Below, piece by piece: positions 1 to 6,427 of a DNA stretch of 8,683 nt; positions within the stretch are counted from its first letter, which is position 1; each line of letters opens with the position of its first letter. The DNA is taken from the NCBI GenBank assembly GCA_947490975.1, contig CANLHV010000046.1, forward strand, positions 1 to 8,683, written 5' to 3'. The position numbers and the translations under genes are program-made. This DNA comes from Acidimicrobiaceae bacterium (GTDB taxonomy: Bacteria > Actinomycetota > Acidimicrobiia > Acidimicrobiales > Ilumatobacteraceae). The notes beneath the pieces were generated by a model. The model was given only the letters and a program-made list of their open reading frames with translations, did no database searches and was not told the origin of the DNA.

Positions 1-170
1 ATCAAATAGTCAGCGTTCGTCGGGGCCGAGACACCTAAATCTGGGCCGCAGTGATAACTGCGCACAGTTTCAATCTGCTTGGCCATGTCATGCAACACTT
101 TTGTAATTGTCTCGTGATAGTTCGCAGGCACTTGGTCGTTCCAAGTTATTGCCACGACATGTTGCAACAT
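1..170 (-). CDS. Dabb (stress-responsive A/B barrel) domain protein, 3' part missing
   Basis: Reading the minus strand from an ATG at 170-168 gives about 56 residues without a stop up to the left edge. The protein begins MLQHVVAITWNDQVP and continues through an HxxI-rich helix to IETVRSYHCGPDLGVS and NADYL. This is the N-terminal pattern of the Dabb family: an opening strand with HVV, one amphipathic helix, then an 'I-x-x-Y-x-x-G-x-D-L-G' strand and an 'ADY' strand. Dabb proteins are about 100 residues long and form dimeric ferredoxin-like barrels. Some act as small enzymes or stress proteins, and most have no known reaction. The start codon overlaps the stop of the SDR gene by one base (TGATG), so translation is probably coupled and both are in one operon. 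The C-terminal half lies outside the window, so completeness cannot be judged. Confidence 0.8.
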   Translation of the reverse strand, partial: MLQHVVAITWNDQVPANYHETITKVLHDMAKQIETVRSYHCGPDLGVSAPTNADYL

Positions 171-916
171 CAGATCAGCCCCGTGTAAGCACCACCGTCA
201 ACTTGCAAGTTAACGCCCGTAACAAACTTCGCCGACTCGCTGCACAAAAATGCCACGATGCTGCCAAAGTCTTTCGGGTCACCGACAAAACCCGCCGGTA
301 TGTCAAGCGCCTTGGCATCTGGTGTCGCGCCGTACAACTGCCTGATGCGATCAGTGTCGTGCGTGCCTGGTTGCACTGTATTCACGGTTACGCCGTCGCC
401 AGCAACTTCACGCGAAACTGTTTTCAGAAAACCTGTCAGACCTGCACGAGCTGTATTCGACAAAATCAAGTTTGCAATCGGCTGACGCACCGCGATTGAA
501 GTTATAGCTATAACTCTGCCCCATTTGCGAGTTTGCATTTGCGGCACAACAAGTTTCGTCATTGCAATCATTGACATCAAGCCGTTAGCAAAAGCCTTGT
601 CGTAACTCTCAACACTCGTGCTAGTAAAAGTGCCTGCCGGTGGGCCACCGCTGTTCAAAATCAAAATGTCGATCTGCCCCAGAATTTTTGTGGCTTGCTC
701 GACGAAACTCTCGCCACCAGCCACCGACGAGACATCACAAGAAATGCCGACACATGATTTGCCAATTTTCGCAGCAGCATCAGTGGCGCGTTTCTCGTCA
801 CGACCGCACACGACAACTCGCACGCCGTCGTTGGCTAACGCTTGGGCGGTCGCAAAACCGAGACCTGCCGAACCCCCTGCTACCGCTGCGGTGCGTCCTG
901 TCAGCCCGAGATCCAT
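170..916 (-). CDS. SDR-family oxidoreductase-like protein with an atypical active site
   Basis: This 248-residue protein has the size and order of a classical short-chain dehydrogenase/reductase. It shows a nucleotide-binding loop AGGSAGLG at 13-20, a second-strand CGRD at 37-40, CDV at 60-62, an NSGG in place of NAGG at 88-91, Asn111, Ser140 in ITSIA, VQPGTHDTD at 181-189, and the C-terminal VTGVNLQVDGG at 232-242. By spacing from Ser140, the catalytic Tyr and Lys of the YxxxK motif should fall at 153 and 157, but the protein has Ser153 and Arg157 (LSNTARAGL). The same pattern occurs in the SDR subgroup annotated as beta-ketoacyl-ACP-reductase-like, which lacks the perfect tetrad, so this is a subfamily trait and not a sequencing error. 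Substrate and reaction are unknown. The ATG at 916-914 fits the family's MDLGLxGR beginning; no good Shine-Dalgarno sequence precedes it. It shares an operon with the Dabb gene and is divergent from the FAD oxidoreductase. Confidence 0.9.
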   Translation of the reverse strand: MDLGLTGRTAAVAGGSAGLGFATAQALANDGVRVVVCGRDEKRATDAAAKIGKSCVGISCDVSSVAGGESFVEQATKILGQIDILILNSGGPPAGTFTSTSVESYDKAFANGLMSMIAMTKLVVPQMQTRKWGRVIAITSIAVRQPIANLILSNTARAGLTGFLKTVSREVAGDGVTVNTVQPGTHDTDRIRQLYGATPDAKALDIPAGFVGDPKDFGSIVAFLCSESAKFVTGVNLQVDGGAYTGLI

Positions 917-926
917 AGGTCATCAG

Positions 927-932
927 ATTAGA
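927..932 (-). promoter_or_regulatory. Possible -10 box for the SDR-Dabb operon
   Basis: The minus strand reads TCTAAT here, five of six matches to TATAAT. A start of transcription about seven bases downstream would fall only a few bases before the SDR ATG at 916, giving an almost leaderless mRNA. That would agree with the missing Shine-Dalgarno sequence and with the frequent leaderless genes of actinobacteria. No convincing -35 element lies 16-18 bases upstream, so the call is weak. Confidence 0.3.
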
Positions 933-1020
933 GCGCATGGCCGACACACGAAGACCCCGAACCTGCCCCAAAATTGCTTCACACTGCGCTTAAGACAGCC
1001 CTCGACAGCCGATACAGACT

Positions 1021-1026
1021 TATAAT
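1021..1026 (+). promoter_or_regulatory. Perfect TATAAT -10 box upstream of the FAD oxidoreductase and cox-type genes
   Basis: TATAAT matches the sigma-70/SigA -10 consensus exactly and lies 25 bases before the ATG at 1052. Transcription would begin near 1033, leaving a short leader of about 19 bases that still contains the Shine-Dalgarno sequence. The -35 side is poor: TCGACA at 1002-1007 resembles TTGACA but leaves a spacer of only 13 bases. This is the only good promoter candidate seen ahead of the five plus-strand genes 1052-5719. Confidence 0.5.
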
Positions 1027-1036
1027 TAGCCCTGTT

Positions 1037-1042
1037 AGGTGG
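1037..1042 (+). promoter_or_regulatory. Shine-Dalgarno AGGTGG for the FAD oxidoreductase
   Basis: AGGTGG ends nine bases before the ATG at 1052 and is one of the few recognisable ribosome binding sites in the window. It supports the ATG at 1052 as the start. Confidence 0.55.
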
Positions 1043-1051
1043 TGAGACCCA

Positions 1052-2485
1052 ATGGGCCGATCGGCAATTCCGCCGCGGTCGAGTGAGCGTTACCTTGATG
1101 CGATAGCCGACGCGGAGACGTTTCCGTATTGGTTAGACGACGTTGACGAGCCCGACTCGAACCCAACTGCAGTTCACGATGAAGACTGCGACCTGTGCGT
1201 GGTTGGTGGCGGTTTCACGGGCCTTTGGACAGCGATCATCGCCAAGCAGCGCGACGCGAACGCTGATGTCGTGCTCATTGAGTCACACGAAATCGGTTCG
1301 GGCGCCACGAGTCGCAATGGCGGCTTTATGGATTATTCGTTGACTCATGGCATCGCCAACGCTCAAGAGAGATTTCCCGATGAGGTTGCGATTCTCGAAC
1401 AACTCGGCCGTGAGAACTTTGCCGAAATCGAAAAAGTAATTCGCGAATACAACATCGACTGCGACTTCGAACGTAACGGCGCAATTGAAGTTGCAAGCAG
1501 TTGGCATCCAGAAAACTACACAGAAGAATTGCAAGAAGATTTCGTGCAGTTGCGCGATCTTGGTCATGATGTCGTTTGGCTCGACCGCGATGCGATTCGT
1601 AGCGAAGTGAACTCACCAGTTTTCACGGGTGGCTTATGGACAAAAGATTCGTCCGCTCTTGTTGACCCAGCGCGATTGGCATGGGGTCTCAAGCGAGTCG
1701 CCCAGACTCTTGGTGTCAGAATTTACGAAGACACTCGCGCAGTCGACCTGAACGACACGAAGAAAAAAATCGAGATCAAAACACCACTGGCCAAAATCAA
1801 AGCCAACAACGTTGCCTTAGCGACGAATACTTTTAAACCGCTGTTGCGTAAAGTCAACAAATATATTGCTCCTGTTTATGACTATTGCCTTGTCACAGAA
1901 CCATTGACTGCAGATCAACTCACAAGCGTTGGTTGGCGCAATCGTCAGGGTCTCGCCGACTGCTCAAATCAGTTTCACTACTTCAGGCTTACAGCCGACA
2001 ACAGAATTTTGTGGGGCGGCTACGACGCAATCTATTACTTTGGTGGCCAAATGGATAAAGAACTTGAATCGCGACCCGAATCGTGGGCGATGCTCTCGCG
2101 ACAGTTCTTCACCACATTTCCGCAACTCGAAGGCGTCAAATTTTCACACATGTGGGGCGCACCGATTGATACGTGTGCGCGCTACAGCGTCTTTTGGGGC
2201 ACACAGTTTGATAACCGCGTTGCTTACGCGCTCGGCTACACAGGCTTAGGCGTTGCTGCTTCGCGTTTTGGTGGCGAAGTGATGCTTGACCTGCTCGCAA
2301 AAAACGAAACTCGTGCCACACAAACTGAATTCGTCAAAACCAAACCACGCGCGTTTCCCCCAGAACCGTTCAGGTTCATCGGCATTCAAGCAACTCGCTG
2401 GTCGCTTGACTACGAAGACCGTACGGGTAAGCGCAACTTGTGGCTGCGGCTACTCGACCGCTTGGGCTTGGGCTTTGACTCGTGA
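1052..2485 (+). CDS. DAO-family FAD-dependent oxidoreductase (gamma-glutamylputrescine oxidase/OrdL-like)
   Basis: This 477-residue flavoprotein belongs to the DAO superfamily, whose members oxidise amines or amino acids and pass electrons to oxygen or a carrier. A Rossmann FAD site is visible as CVVGGGFTGLWTA at 49-61, with Glu77 in VLIES as the likely ribose-binding acid. It is followed by the flavin-contact motif GSGATSRNGGF at 82-92, typical of PuuB/OrdL-like proteins. A C-terminal FAD-closing motif, ALGYTGLGVAASRFGG, lies near residues 390-405. The N-terminal segment with FPYWLDD at 24-30 is also common in this branch. Length is somewhat above the usual 420-460, owing to a C-terminal tail of about 50 residues rich in Arg and Trp. 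The substrate cannot be read from the sequence. A cognate glutamine-synthetase-like ligase (PuuA) is not in the window, so a role in putrescine breakdown is unproven. It is followed after 17 bases by the coxD-like gene and is probably co-transcribed with it. Confidence 0.9.
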   Translation: MGRSAIPPRSSERYLDAIADAETFPYWLDDVDEPDSNPTAVHDEDCDLCVVGGGFTGLWTAIIAKQRDANADVVLIESHEIGSGATSRNGGFMDYSLTHGIANAQERFPDEVAILEQLGRENFAEIEKVIREYNIDCDFERNGAIEVASSWHPENYTEELQEDFVQLRDLGHDVVWLDRDAIRSEVNSPVFTGGLWTKDSSALVDPARLAWGLKRVAQTLGVRIYEDTRAVDLNDTKKKIEIKTPLAKIKANNVALATNTFKPLLRKVNKYIAPVYDYCLVTEPLTADQLTSVGWRNRQGLADCSNQFHYFRLTADNRILWGGYDAIYYFGGQMDKELESRPESWAMLSRQFFTTFPQLEGVKFSHMWGAPIDTCARYSVFWGTQFDNRVAYALGYTGLGVAASRFGGEVMLDLLAKNETRATQTEFVKTKPRAFPPEPFRFIGIQATRWSLDYEDRTGKRNLWLRLLDRLGLGFDS

Positions 2486-2502
2486 TCTTCTAGCCTGACA
2501 AC

Positions 2503-3420
2503 ATGAGTTTGCAGTCAGTCGCCGATGTTCGAAGCGCACTTGACGAACACAATTATCTCGCAAGTGACGGTTTGGCGACCGCAGTCTTCTTGGCGATTTC
2601 GCTCAATCGTCCGTTATTGCTTGAAGGCGAAGCGGGTGTGGGCAAAACCGAATTAGCGAAAGTCTTGGCGACGATTCGCAATAGCGAACTGATTCGTTTG
2701 CAATGCTACGAAGGCATTGACGCCGCACAAGCCATGTACGACTGGGACTACTCACGACAGTTGTTGCATCTGCGCACCGTCGAAGCCACTGGAGAAGCGA
2801 CGTCAATCGGGGCCGAGAAACTCGAAGGTCAGCTCTATAGCGAACGGTTTTTGATTCGTCGTGCACTATTGCAAGCGATTGACCAACACACTGGCGTGTC
2901 GCCCGTCTTGTTGATCGACGAAATCGACCGCGCTGACGACGAGTTTGAAGCTTATTTATTAGAAGTGCTTTCAGATTTTCAAATCACGATCCCCGAACTC
3001 GGCACATACAAAGCCACGACACCGCCGCTAGTCGTCTTGACTTCGAACCGCACCCGCGATGTGCACGATGCACTCAAGCGTCGATGTCTTTATCACTGGG
3101 TTGAGCACCCTGACTTTGATCGTGAAGTAGAAATTGTCAAACGACGCGTACCCCAAGTTGCTGAAACTCTCGCCCGTCAAGTTGCGGCCGCCGTCGAAGC
3201 GCTGCGCAAGATGCAACTTTACAAACCGCCGGGCGTCGCCGAAACAATTGACTGGGCAACCGCACTCGGTCGTCTCGGTGTCAGCGAACTAGACGAATCG
3301 GTCGTGCAAGCAACGCTGGGCACAGTGCTCAAATATCGCGAAGACCACGAACGCGTGCGCGAAAGTGGAGTCGCGACATTAGTTAAACAAGCCTTTGAAC
3401 GGGGCTTGTACAGCAACTAA
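2503..3420 (+). CDS. coxD: MoxR-family AAA+ ATPase, CoxD type
   Basis: The 305-residue protein is a MoxR AAA+ ATPase. Walker A is GEAGVGKT at 42-49, Walker B is VLLIDEIDRAD at 135-145, sensor 1 is VVLTSNRTRD at 177-186, and the arginine finger region is LKRRC at 191-195. The inserted segment QLYSERFLIRRALLQAI around 110-126 and the C-terminal lid helices fit the CoxD branch of aerobic CO dehydrogenase clusters. In the studied Oligotropha (Afipia) carboxidovorans system, CoxD is an ATP-dependent chaperone that works with the VWA protein CoxE to introduce sulfur and copper at the molybdenum active site. Many relatives serve molybdenum hydroxylases that contain no copper, so the exact client is unknown. 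The stop overlaps the start of the CoxE-like gene by one base (TAATG), which indicates coupled translation. No Shine-Dalgarno sequence is visible before the ATG at 2503. The symbol is given by family and context. Confidence 0.9.
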   Translation: MSLQSVADVRSALDEHNYLASDGLATAVFLAISLNRPLLLEGEAGVGKTELAKVLATIRNSELIRLQCYEGIDAAQAMYDWDYSRQLLHLRTVEATGEATSIGAEKLEGQLYSERFLIRRALLQAIDQHTGVSPVLLIDEIDRADDEFEAYLLEVLSDFQITIPELGTYKATTPPLVVLTSNRTRDVHDALKRRCLYHWVEHPDFDREVEIVKRRVPQVAETLARQVAAAVEALRKMQLYKPPGVAETIDWATALGRLGVSELDESVVQATLGTVLKYREDHERVRESGVATLVKQAFERGLYSN

Positions 3421-4589
3421 TGAATACATCGTCGCCTGCCCACAAAATGGCGGTGGCATTTGCCCGTGTCTTGCGCGGCGCCGGCATCGAGGTGCCGCTT
3501 GATTCGGTAATTGTTTTTGTCAGCGCGTTAAGCAAAGTCGGTCTCGAAAATCGTGACGATGTTTATTGGGCGGCGTACGCAACACTCATTCGCCGCCATG
3601 AAGATTCTCAGATATTTGATCGTGCATTCGCCATATTCTGGGATCAACTAATCGCCGTTGATACAGCAACATATGAGCAACAGACTGAGTCTGTAACGCT
3701 GTTAATCGACAGCGAAGATGCAAACAACGACGACTCAAATGCAGCACCAGTCAGTGAAGATGAAAATACCATCGCCTTGCGATTTTCAAGCATCGAAACT
3801 TTGCGCGAAAAAGACTTTGCTGCATACAACGAAACCGAGTTACGTGAAGCAGAACAATTCATGTCGAGTTTAAAACTCGCAGGGCCACCAAAGCGCTCGT
3901 TGCGACTTCAAAAAACAAACCGTAAAGGCTCGCGACACGATATTCGGCGCACGATGCGTGCAGTACTACAAAATGACGGCGAACCAATCGAGAGATATTG
4001 GCGCGAGCCGAGCACAAAGCTGCGACGACTAGTTGTCTTGCTCGACGTCTCTGGCTCAATGGAGCCATATGCGAGAGCGTTGTTGCGATTTATGCACGCT
4101 GCCGTGGTCGGTCGTCAACGCGTTGAGGCATTCACACTCGGCACTCGCCTAACTCGCATCACACGCGAACTCGCAAATCGTGACCCAGATCGCGCACTGG
4201 CTCGAACCTCAGCCCAAGTTTCAGACTGGAGTGGCGGCACACGGCTCGGCGAGTGTCTGCAAAACTTCAACGACAATTGGGGTGTTGGCTCGCTTGCGCG
4301 TGGTTCAATTTTTGTAATTCTCTCTGACGGTTGGGATCGCGGCGAGCCGCAAGTTCTAGCAGAGCAAATGCTGCGCCTACAGCGAGTCGCGTTTCGCGTC
4401 ATCTGGGTTAATCCATTAAAAGTTAGCCCTGGCTATGCGCCGCTGGCTCGTGGCATGGCCGCAGCGATGCCTTATATTGATGACTTCGTTGAAGGGCATT
4501 CGCTTGAGGCGCTGCGCGAACTAACTGCGGTTATCGCGCGCGATTCACATGAGTCAAGCAAAACACGAAAGGTCGTGAGTCATGCGTGA
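3420..4589 (+). CDS. coxE: VWA-domain protein, CoxE type
   Basis: This 389-residue protein has a C-terminal von Willebrand factor A domain from about 200 to 375. The metal-ion-dependent adhesion site is complete: DVSGS at 209-213, the Thr of SGGTRLGE at 274, and the Asp of LSDGWD at 303. The preceding RRTMR at 176-180 and RYWREP at 192-197 segments are typical of CoxE/YeiM-like proteins. The N-terminal 80 residues are helical. Residues about 98-117 form an acidic, Asn/Asp-rich stretch that is probably a flexible linker. No signal peptide or membrane segment is seen, so it should be cytoplasmic. CoxE proteins bind the MoxR ATPase CoxD and act with it in molybdenum hydroxylase maturation. The reading frame overlaps coxD by one base and the next gene by eight bases, so the four maturation genes form one translationally linked unit. 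Confidence 0.88.
   Translation: MNTSSPAHKMAVAFARVLRGAGIEVPLDSVIVFVSALSKVGLENRDDVYWAAYATLIRRHEDSQIFDRAFAIFWDQLIAVDTATYEQQTESVTLLIDSEDANNDDSNAAPVSEDENTIALRFSSIETLREKDFAAYNETELREAEQFMSSLKLAGPPKRSLRLQKTNRKGSRHDIRRTMRAVLQNDGEPIERYWREPSTKLRRLVVLLDVSGSMEPYARALLRFMHAAVVGRQRVEAFTLGTRLTRITRELANRDPDRALARTSAQVSDWSGGTRLGECLQNFNDNWGVGSLARGSIFVILSDGWDRGEPQVLAEQMLRLQRVAFRVIWVNPLKVSPGYAPLARGMAAAMPYIDDFVEGHSLEALRELTAVIARDSHESSKTRKVVSHA
4567..4572 (+). promoter_or_regulatory. Shine-Dalgarno GAAAGG for the CoxI-like gene, inside coxE
   Basis: GAAAGG lies within the last codons of the CoxE-like gene and ends nine bases before the ATG at 4582. It supports that ATG and the eight-base overlap of the two genes. Confidence 0.55.
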
Positions 4590-4899
4590 GATTTTGGGCG
4601 ACATAGATCGTTGGCGTACGCAGAATAAACGCATCGCCGTTGCACGTGTCGTCGACATCGAAGGTTCGGGGCCTCGCGACCCAGGTGCGGCGATGGCAGT
4701 CAACGAAGATGGTGAGGTTTGCGGCTCTGTGTCAGGCGGATGTGTCGAAGGCGCGGTTGTCGCCGAAGCACTAGAAATTTTGAAAAGCGATAGCCCTGGA
4801 CGACTAGTTAAATTCGGCTATTCAGACGACGAAGCATTTGCCGTTGGTTTAACTTGCGGTGGCACGGTTCACCTTTTCATTCAGCCTCTGACTTGGTAA
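4582..4899 (+). CDS. coxI: XdhC N-terminal-domain protein, CoxI type
   Basis: This short protein of 105 residues is a stand-alone XdhC/CoxI N-terminal domain (XdhC_CoxI). Its family motifs are intact: GSGPRDPGAAMAV at 28-40, CGSVSGGCVEGAVV at 47-60, and GLTCGGTVHLF at 89-99. The three cysteines 47, 54 and 92 lie in the conserved positions; the GGC and TCGG cysteines are the ones thought to bind or transfer the cofactor or sulfur in XdhC proteins. XdhC-type proteins bind molybdenum cofactor and help load the sulfurated form into xanthine dehydrogenase or CO dehydrogenase. The domain normally occurs fused to a C-terminal Rossmann domain; here that domain is supplied by the next gene, ten bases downstream. 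The symbol rests on family and gene order. Confidence 0.85.
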   Translation: MREILGDIDRWRTQNKRIAVARVVDIEGSGPRDPGAAMAVNEDGEVCGSVSGGCVEGAVVAEALEILKSDSPGRLVKFGYSDDEAFAVGLTCGGTVHLFIQPLTW

Positions 4900-4909
4900 C
4901 TGCATCGTC

Positions 4910-5719
4910 ATGATTTATTCAGCACTCGCCGACCGAATTCGCGCGAACCGGCCAGTTGCGTTGCTGACCGTAATCGACGGCCCAAACACAGGCGCAACAT
5001 TTTTGGTTGCACCAGACCAAGACAAAATCGAGACTCTCGGCTCACTTGGCGACAGCGAACTTGACCGAGTTGCGTCGCGTGATGCGCTCGGCGAACTCGA
5101 AGCGGGTCGCACAAGTGTGCGCAACTATGGCCCATCTGGGCAAGTCACACCAGAAGATCTGCAAGACACACCGATTGTGCGTGTGTTTGTCGAATCTTTT
5201 TCACCACCACCGCAAATGATTATCTTCGGCGCCGTCGACTTCACTGCGGCGCTCGCACGCGTGGCAAAAGTTCTTGGCTATTACGTCGTGGTGTGTGATG
5301 CACGCGAAGTGTTTGCGACAAAACGCAGGTTTCCGATGGCCGACGAAGTGCTCGTCACATGGCCAACACCTGTGCTCACCGATCGCGGACCCAATCTTGG
5401 TGCACGAGACGCTGTTTGCATTCTCACTCATGATCCAAAATTTGATGTGCCGGCCATACAAGGTTCGCTCGCAACTTCTGTTGGCTACATCGGTGTAATG
5501 GGCAGTCGCAAGACTCATGCAAAACGACTCGAGCGCCTAGCCGAAGTTGGCATCTCAGAGCCAAAAGATCTCAGTCGGTTGATGTCGCCGATTGGTCTAG
5601 ACATTGGCTCACGCACGCCCGAAGAAACTGCAATTTCAATTTGTGCCGAAATTATCGGCAAACGTGTTGGCCGAACCGTGCCGTCACTATCAAATAGTGA
5701 TGGCCCAATCCATAGATAA
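4910..5719 (+). CDS. coxF: XdhC-family protein with C-terminal Rossmann domain, CoxF type
   Basis: The 269-residue protein carries the XdhC Rossmann (C-terminal) domain from about 100 to 250. Visible motifs are MIIFGAVDFTAALARVAK at 103-120 (first strand and glycine loop), VVVCDAREVFAT at 126-137 with Asp130, RFPMADEVLV at 140-149, LTHDPKFD at 172-179, YIGVMGSRKTHAKR at 193-206 and SPIGLDIGSRTPEETA at 226-241. The last two are signatures of XdhC/CoxF proteins. The first 100 residues can be laid along the CoxI-like protein next door (VALLTVID against IAVARVVD; GSLGDSELD against GSVSGGCVE; IVRVFVESF against TVHLFIQPL), but the three motif cysteines are gone. CoxF acts in maturation of the molybdenum active site in the CO dehydrogenase system. 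The ATG at 4910 has no clear Shine-Dalgarno sequence, and ribosomes may arrive from the gene ten bases upstream. It ends 15 bases from the convergent NlpC/P60 gene. Confidence 0.86.
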   Translation: MIYSALADRIRANRPVALLTVIDGPNTGATFLVAPDQDKIETLGSLGDSELDRVASRDALGELEAGRTSVRNYGPSGQVTPEDLQDTPIVRVFVESFSPPPQMIIFGAVDFTAALARVAKVLGYYVVVCDAREVFATKRRFPMADEVLVTWPTPVLTDRGPNLGARDAVCILTHDPKFDVPAIQGSLATSVGYIGVMGSRKTHAKRLERLAEVGISEPKDLSRLMSPIGLDIGSRTPEETAISICAEIIGKRVGRTVPSLSNSDGPIHR

Positions 5720-5734
5720 CTGCCTCACAAATTT

Positions 5735-6427
5735 TTAAGCCGTCGGGTCGACCCAACGCACCCAGTTGATTCGCGATTCATTGATTACATGCACTTCAAC
5801 ACTTCGACCATGGGTTGGTGATTGAATCACTAAATTCTCGAAGCCAAGCGACATTGAAATGTGCCCTGGGTACCAAGCCAAGTCGCCAACTTGAACTTCG
5901 CTCGCCTTTACCCGCGCGCCGAGGGCATATTGCTGGGCCGAGCCACGTGGCATTTTTAGACCAGCATTCGACCATGCGAACTTGATCAACGCCGAACAGT
6001 CCAATGCTTTGCCTGGTTCGTCGGCGTTTGTTTTATATGGCACACCAAGTTGAGTGAGTGCGGCAAACAAAACTTTTTGGCGTGAAAGATCTGACTGCGA
6101 CCAAGCGCGTTCTAAGTCTTTGCTGTTGACTTCAAGGTGCTCAGCAATGATGACTGAAATGCTTTTAATCCACCGTGAGGCGACGTCGCGTTGTTCAATT
6201 GTGCTGATCTCAGTTGCTGACTCAAGGGCTTCAACTGCCCGCTGGGCCTGCAAAGCCACCCACGCTGACTCAATGGCAGGCATCGGCTTAGCCTCGACCG
6301 CGTCAACCTTCAGCAGCCCGAGGGTCAGCACCGTCGGCACAAAACCAAACGACAAGAAAAGAGCCAGCACCAGAGCACGGCAGGTAACCCTGACAGATTT
6401 TGGATAATACGAAACTCGAGGTGTCAT
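5735..6427 (-). CDS. NlpC/P60-family peptidase with signal sequence
   Basis: Starting from the ATG at 6427-6425, the protein has 230 residues. A basic N-terminus is followed by a hydrophobic stretch at about 18-40 and a possible signal-peptidase site after VEA at 44-46, so it is exported or membrane anchored. Residues 50-120 are helical and charged. The NlpC/P60 domain covers about 117-230, with Cys144 in ALDCSALIKFAW, His189 in YPGHISMSLG, and probably Gln202 in VIQSP as the third catalytic residue, where many relatives have His. NlpC/P60 enzymes cut peptide bonds in peptidoglycan stem peptides (gamma-D-glutamyl-diaminopimelate in many cases) and act in cell separation or wall turnover. A longer frame from a GTG at 6454 would add nine residues, but AAAGGA placed nine bases before the ATG favours the shorter form. 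It is divergent from the XRE gene and convergent with the CoxF-like gene, with a structured leader upstream. Confidence 0.87.
   Translation of the reverse strand: MTPRVSYYPKSVRVTCRALVLALFLSFGFVPTVLTLGLLKVDAVEAKPMPAIESAWVALQAQRAVEALESATEISTIEQRDVASRWIKSISVIIAEHLEVNSKDLERAWSQSDLSRQKVLFAALTQLGVPYKTNADEPGKALDCSALIKFAWSNAGLKMPRGSAQQYALGARVKASEVQVGDLAWYPGHISMSLGFENLVIQSPTHGRSVEVHVINESRINWVRWVDPTA
5745..5754. repeat. Perfect 10-base palindrome GGGTCGACCC at the 3' end of the NlpC/P60 gene
   Basis: GGGTCGACCC can be read as a stem with a UCGA loop and extended to six pairs by flanking bases on the minus-strand RNA (GUUGGG-UCGA-CCCGAC). It lies inside the last codons (Val-Asp-Pro-Thr-Ala). The following minus-strand bases include a run of A, not of U, so it does not have the form of an intrinsic terminator. 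It may be only the result of codon choice. Confidence 0.3.

Noticed and set aside
107..499. A 130-codon open frame on the plus strand, and others such as 618-1025
   Set aside because: They lie antisense to the well-supported SDR gene, and their translations are Arg/Cys/Thr-rich without any family motif.
1002..1007. TCGACA as the -35 element of the 1021 promoter
   Set aside because: The spacer to TATAAT would be 13 bases, too short for a normal sigma-70 promoter.
5717..5760. Intrinsic terminator between the convergent CoxF-like and NlpC/P60 genes
   Set aside because: The gap is only 15 bases. An ATTTTTA run exists but is not preceded by a stable hairpin, and the GGGTCGACCC palindrome is not followed by a U run on either strand.
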